From contig BQMF02000470.1 in NCBI GenBank assembly GCA_027922465.2, positions 186,001-250,000 of the forward strand: a stretch of 64,000 bases of DNA, given 5' to 3'. Source of the DNA: Turritopsis dohrnii. Its lineage: Eukaryota; Cnidaria; Hydrozoa; Anthoathecata; Oceaniidae. Below are positions 29,709 to 41,075 of this stretch, one piece after another. The translations under genes were made by a program, and so were the position numbers. Position 1 is the stretch's first letter, and each line of letters opens with the position of its first letter. Under the pieces are notes generated by a model. It worked only from the letters and a program-made list of their open reading frames with translations, did not search any database and was not told the DNA's origin.

Positions 29709-30135
29709 CCGCAATGGTGGAATACTGAAACCCCTTATCAAATAAATTGGCTAGATAATCTAAAACATATTTCAGAGGTGATCGAATGGGATCCACTTGT
29801 TGTAAATCACACCAGCTGCACCATGCCTTCCAGGTTTGCCAAACTGGAGTTACTAGAATTAGAGTGTGTACTTGTTCTTGTCTTATTTTGTTCAAAATTC
29901 TGGTAATGAGACAAAAGGGAGGAAAAGCATATAATATTTCCCCCAACTGACGTGACCATTGATGCTGGAGTGCATCTGACCCTATGCTGCATGGATCCGG
30001 TTTCCATGACAAATAAAGAGGTAGCTGATAAGATAGCCTTGATGCAAAAAGATCCACTTGTGGGTACCCCAGTATGTTTCACACTTTCTTGAACACCAGA
30101 GGGCAAAGCTTCCACTCTGATGAATCTTTGTTGTG
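29709..30135 (-). pseudogene. DIRS RNase H-recombinase linker and tyrosine recombinase N-part
   Basis: It continues directly after the inserted element with NKDSSEWKLCPLVFKKV, an in-frame stop, then VDLFASRLSYQLPLYLSW and PDPCSIGSDALQHQW, typical of the DIRS linker. The recombinase N-terminal helix bundle follows (WCSWCDLQQVDPIRSP, VLDYLANLF). Homology ends abruptly at YSTIAG, at the border with the TIR element at 29708. The catalytic recombinase half (R...HxxR...Y) is not present. Confidence 0.85.
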
Positions 30136-31442
30136 CCATAGTTAATAGAAATACAGATGGTTTGGAGCCTTTCAATAGCCTATTCAAATATGTTATTCAT
30201 CGATTTGATCTTTTTTAAAGTGACATGAAGCTGCAAAACAAAAATGTTTTGAAGAATTATTATATGATTTTGACGTAGTAAAGTATACCCGAAGCGATGT
30301 TTTCTAGATACTTTCATTTATTTTTCATATTCTGAGCTGTGATCTTTGAAAGTATATCAGAAATTGTTAACGTAATTTTGATCTGAGAAAAAAAGACAAG
30401 AAAAAAAACCCGTAGAAACTATACGACATGTTTTTTTATCTTTCAAAAATAAAAAATATAATTACAAAATCCACACTTGTTCTATTAAAACATAGTTAAA
30501 TACTGAAGGTGCTGCTATTCAATATTTTGTGATAGAAATATTGAAGCACAACGCGCACTGGAAAATGTATTTACAACTCGCTATAAAAAAAGTTTAACTC
30601 ATGCCAGGCCAAAATTGTTCAGTAGTTGGTTGTGGGGTGTGCAGGAGTACAAAAGGTATAGGAATTTTTAAAATTCCATCCATCGATGTAGACTCTGAAA
30701 ATCCAGTTTGAAATATTTCTGTGCTCTTCTGGACAATATTCGAATAATATGTTGCATAAAATAAATCTGTATTCTTGAACTTTATGTCATTATTTACTGC
30801 CTCTGTCAATCGGGGAACACATTTCTCAAAGCAGTTAGGAATTATCCAATTCCTTATGAATATTGACATAAACGGTATTCTTGAGTAGCTTTTCTACAAC
30901 TTTATTTAGACCATCCTGCAAATCTTCGTTTCTTAACATCGAAGAATGTTCTTCCTGCTCCATTACGGTGTCGTTGTTGTTTGTGAAGAATGTTTTATCA
31001 GTTTGTGTCTGAGTAAGCCTCCAGCAGTCTTGTACGGTTTTTGACAGAACTCACAGATGGTAATATCTTGTTCTTCCATCTAGAGAAAAGCGATCACACT
31101 ATTTTCTCTGGAGAAAAATTAACAACCAATAAGATAACAAAATAAGTAACCATTCTGTGTTCATTTTGAACGAAAATATTCTTTAAATACTTACATTTTC
31201 CACTAAAACATTATTTTCACTACCAAAAAGCTCAGATTCCTTTAACCTGACAAGAATACTATCAAAATCGTCTTCTAATAAGTGTTTGAAATCGCTTAAA
31301 TTGCCAGTATCTTCACTATTGCACGGCATATTTATTTTGATCTTTGCAGCTTCACGATCACGTGACATGCACTTTCAACATCCGGACGTATAACAATAGG
31401 AAAAACACGAGTCACCAAACCATGTGTTTCTATTAACTATGG
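30136..31442. mobile_element. 1.3 kb TIR element inside DIRS, 5-bp TSD
   Basis: Ends are inverted: left CCATAGTTAATAGAAATACA, right TGTTTCTATTAACTATGG with TGGTTTGG inside both. TTGTG is duplicated at 30131-30135 and 31443-31447. Removing the element and one TTGTG restores the DIRS coding phase (ESRHN then KDSSEW), which proves the insertion. The interior carries a THAP-like start of an ORF at 30601 and other small frames, so it is a deletion derivative. A 5-bp duplication does not match the common THAP-bearing families exactly. Confidence 0.85.
30601..30711 (+). pseudogene. THAP-like zinc finger fragment
   Basis: An ATG frame reads [17 protein letters not shown] then [10 protein letters not shown] and stops after about 36 codons. 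THAP domains begin with this style of M-P-x-x-C...C followed by FxxFP/KIP. It is likely the start of a THAP-type transposase gene, now truncated within the 30136-31442 element. Confidence 0.5.
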
Positions 31443-31708
31443 TTGTGCCGAGATTCCCAGTCTGCCTTCCGATTCAGAGCACTGGGAAGGTATTCTGCAG
31501 TAATTGTGATCCCCTTGGATATTAGGATTTGCCAAATTTCCTTGGTAATTTGGTTGAGCAGCAAACTGCCGGTACCCCCCATTTTCACTAAATAAGATAG
31601 AGGTGTTTTGTTGTCTATCTGAAAGTGAAACGAGTTGATCTGATCTGATTTTGTAAAAGTCTGAATTGCCAATTTCACTGCCAGCAATTCTAATGCATTG
31701 ATGTGCAT
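31443..31708 (-). pseudogene. DIRS RNase H fragment
   Basis: It reads INALELLAVKLAIQTF, FQIDNKTPLSYL and LPSALNRKADWESRHN, the usual RNase H/linker pattern in DIRS and hepadnavirus-like RNase H. The frame is cut at 31442 by the inserted TIR element, whose end supplies a stop codon. Confidence 0.85.
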
Positions 31709-32780
31709 GTTTTTTTCCTGTTTTGACCATTGACCTCCTGTTGAGACCCCTTTGCAGTTTGTATAATGTTTTTTCTATTGCATAATTGCAGATTTGTTAT
31801 CCACCAGTCCAGTTCTTCTTTGGAAAGGAAATTTAGAACTACTTTTGCTTGATAAGATTTGTTTTGCCTGAAAACTAGTATTTCTTGTTGTTGTAAGTTT
31901 CGGTATTGTAATCTGGCTGGTAAGACTGCCTGTACTGCAGAGGATAATAAACCTATCAATTTCGCAAGTTCTAGCACAGACATTTCCTTTTTCCTTTTCA
32001 TGTCTTGGCATTCTTTCACAACCTTGAAAACCTTTCCTGGGGGAAGAGACAAGGTCATGTTCCGAGAATCGATCTCCATGCCGAGAAAAACAATTTTCTG
32101 AGTGGAAATAAAAATCGATTTCTTCATGTTGATAAGAAATCCTAAGTGTTGCAGAAGAAAAATGACTGTGTCTCGTGCTATCAAAGTTTCTTCTACTGAC
32201 TGGCCAAACAGTAGAGTGTCGTCTAAGAATATCACTATTCGAATACTGATCCTTCGCAGCAAGGCTATTGGTGTTTTTAATAGCTTGGTGAAACTTCTCG
32301 GTGCAGGACCTAACTCAAAACAAAGGCATAGGAATTCGTAAAGTGTTCCTTGCCATTGAAACCTCAAGAATTTCCTTGAATCCTTGTGGAGTGGTATTGT
32401 GAAATAGGCGTCTGCTAAGTCCAATTTCCGAATGTAATCCCCTTTCCTTAACAAAAGCTTGAGGCAATGTAATCCTTCCATTTTGAAGTGCTTGTATGGC
32501 AAAAAGGAATTTAAATCTCTCATATTGATTACTGTCCTCTGTCCCCCTCCTTCTTAGGTACAAGAAAAATATTGCTCAGAAACAACTCCCCCTCTGAATG
32601 GATTGTTTTCTGGATAGCACCTTTCCTCAACATTTCCTCCACTTCCAAGGTTATTTGTTTTTGTTTTTCCTTGGTATAAACAGAGGGATTTAGTACCTTC
32701 TGCTGAGTTGGTGCCTTGATGAAGGGTATGTCGTACCCTTTTATCAGAGTCAACACTTTTGGATCCTGAGTGTATAGTAC
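31690..32780 (-). pseudogene. DIRS reverse transcriptase (frameshifted)
   Basis: The first part (about 32780-32529) reads through LIKGYDIPF and FLVPKKEG, then a frameshift moves the frame. The second part (32523-31690) contains RKLDLADAYFTIPLH, GTLYEFLCLCFELGPAP, and the catalytic-type motif VIFLDDTLL, followed by a thumb segment (LGFLINMKKS, VFLGMEID). The FLDD motif keeps the two aspartates. A further frameshift separates it from RNase H. Disabled copy. Confidence 0.88.
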
Positions 32781-32790
32781 GCCATATCTG

Positions 32791-33290
32791 ATGGCGTTAT
32801 TTTTATTTTAATATATATGTATCGTAGTCTTTACGAACGGGATTAGTTTTCGAGAAGACTTGAAGCTGACGATAAACACGTGTTTATTCTCGTGCATCTT
32901 CATTTTTGCATCTTCACTTTACATGGCGCTGCGAGTATGAAGAAATACACAATAGTATCCAAAGGTTTGTTCTGATACAATTAATTCAAATCGTTCTTTT
33001 GTACAGACACTTCAATTCGCACACGTTCCTACCAAGTGCCTTTCCATTTTGTTTACACTTCGAAATATCTCGATATAATCATTAGAACCACTCAAACTAT
33101 ACTACCAACTTACCCACTTTGAGCATCCATCAAGTGATTTACGTATTTTTTCTTTTTATATTTTATTTTGCTCACGCACGTGGTATACAGACATTTTTTA
33201 TTGTTTACATTGCTGATCGCTTCCCTCACGTTTTTCACTGGCCACACCGCCATTTTGTCTCCGCCCTCACAACAACATACGTGGTTGTAC
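32791..33290. other. Unassigned spacer between DIRS and Gypsy remains
   Basis: 500 bases with no coding signal. The left part is joined abruptly to the DIRS fragment. The right part, ending GTTGTACCCTCCATC, continues after the inserted element at 34738 and leads into the Gypsy gag, so it may be the LTR or leader of that element. No matching LTR was found downstream. Confidence 0.5.
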
Positions 33291-33298
33291 CCTCCATC

Positions 33299-34737
33299 CA
33301 ATGATATATATAAGCGAAGCGCTAGATGTCCGACTACAGTTCCCGTAGTGAGGCCAAAAAAAATATTGGCAGCCATTATAAATAGTGGCAAGAGTGAAAA
33401 CGAAAGTGAATTTGTTTAAACACAAATAAAAATAAAACCATGTTTTAAGTCTTATGTTCCTTATAGATGCACAAATCAATTTCAGAATGGTTGTAGTGTC
33501 CATTTTTTTACGTTTCCAATCGAAAATTATGTGTCAAATGGATAAATAATGAGCTTTTCTAAGCGAAATATTCACCAACAAAACATCCCTGTATGTGCAG
33601 TAAACACTTTCTCCCAAACGATAATATACTTTTCAGTTTTGGTGATTCAAAACCATATTGGAAATCTAATGCTACTCCTTCTATCTTCAAATTCTCGATA
33701 CCACATTCATGAAACCACCAAAAGGCCCCCCAGGAAACTTCCCACAAAAAAAGAACTGCAGATTTACTGCCTTCAAACAAATATATTTCAACACTTATAA
33801 ACAAGACTATATAGAAAATAAACTAAATAATATATATATATATATCAAACAATATAGAATATAAACCAAAATGTGGCTTGGGGTAGAAAAACAAGATTAG
33901 CATGGGATGAGACTAGACAAGGATAAACTGGATAAATGCTAGATAAACTGAGTAAAATGATAGATAAAACTCAAAATAAGTAAACAAATTGGTAATTGCA
34001 AAATTTCCAAATCAAAACAAACCATGCATAAAAAGTTCTATCAGGAACATATGGCTCTTCTCATATGGACACAATGGAAAATTTCATCACATGCATTTAC
34101 GTTAATATTTCAACACAGCAGCTTCTCGTTGGGAATAGTTTAGGAAATTTTGACAAGCAACACCAATTTCGTATCAATCTTCTCAATATAGTTCTCAAAC
34201 AAGCAACCAATATTGACAAAATTTTCATTGGAAATATCCAGTTGGGCATGCAACCAGCATCATAAATTTTATTCACTTGCAAAAGACGTTCATCAACTAG
34301 TATTCAGTAATCAGTAATCTGATAGGCCACAGCATCACATGTGATGGAACAAGGGCACATTTTGACAATTAATATCAGATTTGTCATCAATAAAAATGCA
34401 ATTTTGATTTTGAAGATGAGAGCTTGTTTTTATTCCTGATACATGTCATATGCTGAGAAGTTTAGCCAAAAAATTTTTATTTATACACATCATGGACTTT
34501 TGTTTTCATAATCGTAGTTCGTATTAAGTTCAATAACTATTTTTTCATCAAAATAAATAAACATACAAGATCATAAGTCATGTTATTGCTAATTCTTTCA
34601 CTTTTTCGCCCATTACACTGCACACTGTTTACATTTTTTGCCACTATTTATAATGGCTGCCAATTTTTTTTTCGATCTCACTCTTATGATAGCGTTTTTA
34701 CGGGGGTTAGACATCTAGTGAAATATATATATCATTG
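33299..34737. mobile_element. 1.44 kb TIR element with 8-bp TSD
   Basis: The element starts CAATGATATATATAAGCG and ends ATATATATATCATTG. The inverted ends extend about 100 bases with indels (AGATGTC..., then TTGGCAGCCATTATAAATAG at 33366-33385 and its complement at 34642-34661). CCTCCATC is duplicated at 33291-33298 and 34738-34745. A frame near 33451-33525 reads RCTNQFQNGCSVHFFTFP, a THAP-like string. An 8-bp duplication plus a THAP remnant would suit the P superfamily; 8-9 bp and long inverted ends would also suit a Mutator-like element. No transposase core is visible. Confidence 0.83.
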
Positions 34738-34802
34738 CCTCCATCCGTGAAGAGCCGTATCTCAGATATTTCGTATTCAGTGGAGTCTGTTTTCAAGAAA
34801 TT

Positions 34803-35790
34803 ATGACGTCAACGCCGCCAAACCCATCACAGGACGCCCTGGACAGTCCACCCATCCCAGGAGCTGCAGCGAACGACTCCAGCCAGACCTTAACCATGAT
34901 ACTGAACATGCAACAACAGCAGATGGCTATGCAACAACAGCTCATCCAATTCATCAGCCAATTCGCTCCCGCCCATCTCCCTGCAGCCACCAACCCACAA
35001 CAGCCGACTACACAACGGACAACCCAGCCGTCCCACAATCGACGCTGATTGTACCGACAACTCTTGGGCAATTTTCAAAGATGCTTGGGCAAGATACAAA
35101 GAGATGACCCATTTAAACGACCCGGTGGAGACCCGCAATGAGTTACGCTCTACGTGTAGTGCTGTCGTCAATGAGCTGTTGTTTAATTTTGTCGGCCCTG
35201 ACGTACTAAACGGAGCCACAGAGGATGAACTTATGAATCACATACGTTCTGTAGCGGTAAAGACCGCCCACCCTGAGGTCTACCGCCAACAATTTTTTAG
35301 ACTTAAACAATGTGACGGTCGTTTCGTGTCACGTCTGAAATCTCAGGCCATTCACTGCGATTTCATCGAGTCTCAGGTCTCATATAGTGACAACATGATC
35401 ACCTCACAACTGATAGCCGGTCTTTACAACCAATCACACCAGACCAAGATTCTCAGCGAGGTTTCATTTTTGAAAACACTACCTCAAATCGTAGAACGCC
35501 TCCTAACCCTCGAATCCACAGTCTAAGCTGCCTCCCATTTTCATCCTGCCGACTCACCGACTGAAGTTACACCTATCAAATCAGCATACCAAAAAAGCAA
35601 ATCTTCTACCAATGCTGAAAAGCGAACGGAATACCGCAGGAACGCCCCAGACAACGAACGACCCAAATGCAACGGATGTGGACGTGAGCAACATCCAAAG
35701 GGACGGAGACAATGCCCTGCCCAGGGCAGAAAATGCACGAAGTGTGGGAAGCTCAACCATTTTTCAAACGTTTGTAAGAGTTCCTCAATG
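34803..35790 (+). pseudogene. Gypsy gag with zinc knuckles
   Basis: The frame opens with ATG at 34803 (MTSTPPNPSQ), a Gln-rich stretch and a stop at 35048. A second frame (to 35526) carries the capsid-like region with LNDPVETRNELRS and FRLKQCDGRFVSRL. Further on, in another frame around 35670-35775, two cysteine knuckles read CNGCGREQHPKGRRQC and CTKCGKLNHFSNVC. Frame changes and stops show it cannot make a full Gag. Confidence 0.85.
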
Positions 35791-36009
35791 AACGCTATCG
35801 TCGGGGGCGCTGAGACTCAAGACGATGTCTCTTTCATCTCAACCGTCACTACACCCACACTTTCCTTATGACTACAAGAGGGTCTTCCCCACGAACAATG
35901 GAAAAATGATGAATTTGTCCCCCAGGCACCAGCACCCCACCCTATTGCAAATGTCACTATCTCTCTAGCTGGAACCGCATACCAAAAACTATCCCACAGA
36001 CTCGGAAAT

Positions 36010-36504
36010 ATGACCTGTCAACAAGTCCAGATAGCCGGTATTGCCGACACTGGTGCTCAAACCTGTACTGCCGGCAAGGATCTACTCAGCACCTTGAATT
36101 GCCCGGACAGTAGCCTTCTGAAGACACAACATCGCCTTCGCGCCGTTGACAACGGTAAACTCTCCATACTTGGTACATTGATCCTGAACATTTCATACGG
36201 AACTTCCACAACGACTGAAATCGTATACATATGCGACCGGGTCCAAGGCTTTTACCTATCCCAAACTGCCCTTAAGAGTTTAGACATCATAAACCCGGAC
36301 TTCCCAAGTCCACATTGCCAGATTTCTGCCCAACTTCTCTCGTCCGAGCACCCAAGGGCCTCTTGTGGTTGTCCAATCCGATCACCATGCCCCAAGCTAC
36401 CCTCCACACTACCGTTTCCGGCCACTGCTGACTATAGAGTCGATCTTGAAACGTGGATTAAAGGCCAGTGCCTTGAATACGTGCGAACACCAGCAGTTAC
36501 ATAC
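36010..36504 (+). pseudogene. Gypsy aspartic protease region
   Basis: The frame contains GIADTGAQTCTAG, the retroviral-type protease active-site triad D-T-G, followed by LRAVDNGKLSILGTL and VYICDRVQGFYLSQTAL. It reads on into the RT leader (TPAVTY) until the 160-bp insertion at 36505. After the insertion the same reading resumes with SLQTMTGEP at 36669. Confidence 0.88.
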
Positions 36505-36664
36505 AGTTTAACTGCCAATTTGAGACCATCAAAACTTGACAGTGTAAACCTTGTTAAATTTGTTTGGGATAGTGAGCATTTAGTCACGTGATGACTCGTT
36601 CTTCCAAACAGTTTTATAAGAATTTTCACCAATAAGTTTGATGGTCTCAAATTGGCAGATAAAC
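36505..36664. mobile_element. 160-bp MITE in Gypsy protease-RT junction
   Basis: Inverted ends: left AGTTTAACTGCCAATTTGAG, right CTCAAATTGGCAGATAAAC, pairing over about 30 bases through GACCATCAAA. ATAC is duplicated at 36501-36504 and 36665-36668. Deleting the element and one ATAC rejoins the Gypsy frame as VTY then SLQTM. The interior contains TCACGTGA. No coding capacity. Confidence 0.88.
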
Positions 36665-36668
36665 ATAC

Positions 36669-37420
36669 TCGTTACAGACGATGACCGGCGAACCTATAAA
36701 GATATCTCCCGGGCACAGAACCCATCGCTGTACATGAACCGATTCCCGTACCCCATCACTGGAAGAACGCAGTCAAATGCCAATTGGATGCGGACGTTGC
36801 ACTCGGCATCATCGAGCCGGTGCCGACAGATACACCTACAACATGGTGCTCCCGGAAGGTGACTAAAAAAGGACGGTTCGCCGAGAAGAACAGTTGACCT
36901 TCAAAACTCAGCAACCAGACGAGAAACACACCATACACCATCTCCCCTCGATATAGTAAGTGTAATCCCGAGTGGAATAACCAAGACCGTGCTCGACGCT
37001 TGGAACGGATATCATAGCGTTCCATTGTCCCCTGAGGCTCGGAACGCAACCACTTTCATTACCGAGTGGGGACGGTACAGATATCTCCGTGCACCCCAGG
37101 GATTTCATGCATCCAACGATGGGTATACCAAGCGTTTCGATGACATCACCCACGAATTCCCATATGTATCACGTTGTGTGGATGATTCTCTCCTCTGGGA
37201 TGACAACATCGCCTCGTCGTTTTGGCACACTATACAGTATGTTAAACTTTGTGGTGACTAGGGCATAGTATTCAAACCTAAAAAGTTCCGTTTTGCGTTG
37301 AACGAGGTCGAATTTGCCGGATTTGATGTGACCCTTGATGGCTATAAACTGACATCAAAATTCAAAAGGCCATCGAGGAATTTCCTACCCCGACCAATTT
37401 GACAGGAATCAGATCATGGT
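36669..37420 (+). pseudogene. Gypsy reverse transcriptase, broken
   Basis: Several frames together read ALGIIEPVPTDTPTTWCSR (fingers), LDAWNGYHSVPLS, YRYLRAPQGFHAS, and the catalytic-type block CVDDSLLWDD near 37178-37208. After a stop, the thumb reads VFKPKKFRFAL and EVEFAGFDVT. At least two frameshifts and one stop are required. Disabled copy. Confidence 0.88.
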
Positions 37421-38090
37421 TTGGTCTCGTAATTCAAGCCGCTTATACTTTCGCGCAAGCACCTATCATGGCCCCATTCCGTGACCTATTAAAACACAAT
37501 TCACCATTCTACTGGGACGAGACACTCGACCGACTTTTCGCTGCGACAAAAACAGTAATTGTTCGGAGGATACAAGACGGTGTGAAAACGTTTCGACGCG
37601 ATAGAGACACATGCCTAATGACTGACTGGAGCAAAACCGGCCTGGGATTTACGTTGACACAAAAACATTGCTCGTGCACCATCGTCGATCCGTTTTGCGG
37701 CCCAGGACATTGGCAATTAATTTTCGCTGGGTCAAGATTCGTCACCCCCCAGAGCAACGGTATGCTCCTATTGAAGGGGAAGCTCTCGCATTGCTTTTTG
37801 GTCTCACCAGTTGCCGGATGTTCGTCGCCGGCTGTCCTAACCTAATCGTCGCGGTAGACCACAAACCTTTAATTCGCATCTTTAATAACCGAGATTTAAG
37901 TGACATTTACAACCCCCCGTCTCCTAAAAATTAAAGAACGGACACTTATGTATAAATTTCGAATCATCGCCATACCCGGTAGCGACAACCTTGGGGCAGA
38001 TGCGTTGTCGAGAACGCCCCTCTCACTTAACCTTTCCACCGTATTATCAGACACCGACATTGAACGATCAGTTGTGGCAGCCACCGAATC
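37420..38090 (+). pseudogene. Gypsy RNase H, broken
   Basis: The frames include FYWDETLDRLFAATK, TCLMTDWSKTGLGFTLTQ, then in another frame RYAPIEGEALALLFGL and LIVAVDHKPLIRIF, and finally IAIPGSDNLGADALSR. These are the successive blocks of Gypsy RNase H. The reading moves between frames near 37700 and 37915. No integrase zinc finger follows. Confidence 0.87.
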
Positions 38091-38130
38091 TCAGTTCAGC
38101 GTTGGTTACCTATCAGGGGGGATCCGGGTC

Positions 38131-38485
38131 ATAAGTCGCAGTCCGTTTCGGGCGTTGGTTTTAGCCGTTCGCGTTATTGGTCGTTGGTTTTAGTCGTTGG
38201 TTTCGGGCGTTCGTACAATTGGTCATAATTTTACAACTCGTGAACAAATCGTGAATATTATCAATACCTCGTTGCTCTCTTGATGATTACCGCGTTTTCT
38301 CAAAATTTCTTTTTAAAAACGTTTTACTTGTATAGAATCTTTTACTATTTGTATGTATATGCACTGACGATGATTTTTTAATCGAAAAGCTTCTGCTTTA
38401 TTTTAATAAAAAATGTCTCTCGACTTTTATTTTTAATACCACATCAATACATTTGGCTACATTTATCAACATGCATTTCAACAAA
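38131..38485. other. Short unassigned spacer
   Basis: Between the end of Gypsy homology and the BEL LTR. Repeated GTTTTAGTCGTTGG / CGTTGGTTTTAGCCGTTCG strings near 38150-38210 form a small degenerate tandem repeat. No gene. Confidence 0.5.
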
Positions 38486-38701
38486 TGTTACACTCTTTGT
38501 TCACTACGAACGTTAGAATTCAAGTGTGGAAAAAACGCGTGAAAAGCTGAAATACCCAAAGAAGCGTGCAGTGGGAGCAATTATCAAAAAGACAATACAA
38601 TAAACTGGAGTTAACAAAGTAATAAAATACAACAACTAACAAATGAAAAAAGGCAATTAACATGAAATTAACACAAACGTAAAGGCTAATGAGCCGTTGC
38701 A
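38486..38701 (-). repeat. BEL/Pao 3' LTR
   Basis: Direct repeat of 45101-45321, starting TGTTACACTCTTTG on the plus strand and ending TAATGAGCCGTTGCA, where the other LTR ends GTTACA. It contains TACAATAAACT and AATAAAATAC. Confidence 0.92.
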
Positions 38702-38783
38702 CATGCCTCCTCTCGCAAGATGCAATCATGCGAAAGTTCATTCTTCAATTTTCATTTGCACATGTTCATAGATTTGACAATGT

Positions 38784-41075
38784 TCATGGCTCCTCGTCAG
38801 GGATTGAACACTCCTTATCGACAAGGAGTACTAATTTCGTTATTGGTCGTTTGTAGACAGTTCTGGTTCGACCAATCAGTACATCAACGAAACGAACTTG
38901 ACCATTTGAATCAGGAAACGTGGTTACGACCTTTCCCAACGGCCAGTGATTTCTGACATCCATCAGTGTGTTATCCTTTAGCAGAACGATGTCGCCAATG
39001 GCGAAGTTACGTCTGAAGCTTGCCCATTTGGAACGTCGTTGCAACGATTGAAGATATTCTTTGCGCCACCTGCTCCAGAATTCATTAGCAATGTGCTGTA
39101 CTCTGCGCCAGCGTTTTCGAGAGTAGAGGTCGTCTGATGTGAAATTTCCTGGTGGTGGTAAGATGACTTTGCTCTTCATGGTAAGAAGATTGATTGGTGA
39201 GAGTGGCTGCTCACTGTTTGGGTCACTCACAGCTTCGGTGGTTAGGGGCCGTGAGTTGATGATGGCTTCAACTTCAGTCATCAGCGTGCAAAGAGCTTCT
39301 GTGTCAAGACTTTGACCATGACATTTCATCAGTGAGGAGAGGATACTTCTAATGGTGCGGATTTGGCGTTCCCAAACGCCGCCCATGTGACTCGATGCTG
39401 GTGGGTTGAAGTTCCACTTCCAATCAATATCGATACTAGTGAGAAAGTCAGCAATCCTGGTCTGATCCAATTCTTGAATGGCTTGTTTCAGCTCTTTGTT
39501 AGCCCCAACAAAATTGGTTCCATTGTCAGAATAGAAGATGCGTGCCTGGCCTCTTCTTGCGATGAATCTTCTTAAAGCCAGGATGAATGTATCGGTCTCA
39601 AGATTGCTGGCGACTTCAAGATGTGAACCACGACAACCGAAGCAGGTGAAAATGACGCCATAATTCTTCAACTCCTTTCGTCTCTCCTTAACGACAAAGG
39701 GCCCGAAGAAGTCCATACCAACGTACGTGAATGGTGGAGCCTCTTCAACACGTTCCCTTGGAAGATCTGACATGATTTGATAACCTGACTTCCCTCTGAG
39801 GCGTTCGCAGGTGACACAAGTGAAGATGATTCCACGAACAGCACTGTTTCCATTGACGACCCAAAAGCCACGTGCACGAAGCTCGTTCAAGGTGTGGCCA
39901 CGTCCTCTGTGAATTGACAATTTGTGACACCAACGTATGATCATCACTGACAGCTTATGTTTCTTTGGCAGAAGAACTGGGTGCTTGGCGTTTTGATCCA
40001 TCTCTGATCTCCGCAATCGGCCACCCACTCGTAAGAATCCATTCTCATCAATAAACGGGTTGAGATTGGCAATATTACTTCGAATTGGTTCCCCTTTCTT
40101 TAACGATGACAACTCGTAGTTGAAAGAAATTTTTTGCACGAATTGGATGATCTCCCCTCCAGCAGCTTGTATTTCGTCCACTGTGAGGTGCCTTTCAGTA
40201 ATGTGTTTGTGGCCCTTCAACTTGCTCACGAAGCGATTCACCCATGCTACGATTCGGCATAGCTTTCTCCAGTTTGATTTACGATTGAGCAATTCTTCAA
40301 AGATGTGGTCTTGTGGAGTGGAAGATTTACCGACAACGTTGACCTTCTTCACTTCAGGGTCATCTGCTTGGATGATGCGTGGCTGATATTCTTGCTTCCA
40401 TGTTGCTTCATGCTTCCAAAGGAAATCAGGACCATTGAACCATAAGTCAGCCTTTGTTTTGTTCGATACATCGATTCCTCTGGATGCAATGTCAGCGGGG
40501 TTTTCGGACGAACTGACATGGTACCAGTCAGCAACATTTGATGATTCTTTAATCCTTTCAATTCGATTGGCAACAAAGGTTTTGAACCTCTTGGTGGTGT
40601 TCTGGAGGTAGCTCAGGACAATTTCGCTGTCAGTCCAGAATGTTTCGTCAACGTCTTTCAGTCTCAGTTCGTGCTTCACTACAATCGAGATCGTAGTTGA
40701 CAATCCAGCTGCTGTTAACTCCAATCTGGGCATCGTTACGAACTTGATTGGACAGACTCGAGATTTGCCAAGTACTAAGGCACAATGGACTTGACCTTCA
40801 TTGTTGACTTGTCTGATGTATGTTGCTTCTCCGTATCCTTTCTCCGATGCATCCGAAATGTGGTGGAGTGTTTTTTCGACAGGAGTGAATCCTTTAGGCT
40901 TGAAGCATCGGTTTATAGATATCTCGTGAATTGATTGGAGCTGCTTGTACCATTGGATCCATTCCTTGGCGATTTCCTGCGGAAGGTCGGCGTCCCAGCC
41001 TTGACGAAGTGCACACAACTGCTGCAGGATGAGACGTCCCTGGAGTAAAAATGGTGAAATCAGCCCAAGTGGATC
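38784..41075 (-). pseudogene. BEL/Pao RNase H, integrase and DUF5641-like domain
   Basis: About 763 codons follow the TAG in the same frame. RNase H: DASEKGYGEATY, MPRLELTAAGLS, FWTDSEIVLSYL. Integrase: zinc-finger-like HKLSIHRGRGHTLNELR with CVTCERLRG, then a DDE core with YVGMDFFGPF, YSDNGTNFVGA and HMGGVWERQIRTI. The C-terminal domain ends with GDIVLLKDN and PLGKVVTTFPDSNGQVR, the DUF5641-type tail common in BEL/Pao. This block has no internal stop; only the upstream breaks stop it from being expressed as part of the polyprotein. Confidence 0.93.

Larger units (their letters stand above)
29709..32790 (-). mobile_element. DIRS-like retrotransposon, degenerate
   Basis: On the minus strand the order is reverse transcriptase, RNase H, then the beginning of the tyrosine recombinase region, which is the order of DIRS-type elements. 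The coding frame is broken by at least two frameshifts, one stop and a 1.3 kb TIR insertion (30136-31442). The 3' part of the recombinase is missing where the neighbouring TIR element begins. No terminal repeats were recognised. Confidence 0.87.
34746..38130 (+). mobile_element. Gypsy/Ty3 retrotransposon, degenerate
   Basis: On the plus strand the order is gag, zinc knuckles, aspartic protease, reverse transcriptase and RNase H, the Gypsy order up to the point of truncation. Stops and frameshifts are scattered, and a 160-bp TIR insertion (36505-36664) interrupts the frame. Integrase is not recognisable and homology fades after about 38090. No LTR pair was found. GC content is higher than in neighbouring DNA, as in other retroelement coding bodies here. 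Confidence 0.9.

Noticed and set aside
33119..33503. Open frames on both strands near 33.1-33.5 kb as a gene
   Set aside because: They overlap the TIR of the 33299-34737 element and have no conserved content.
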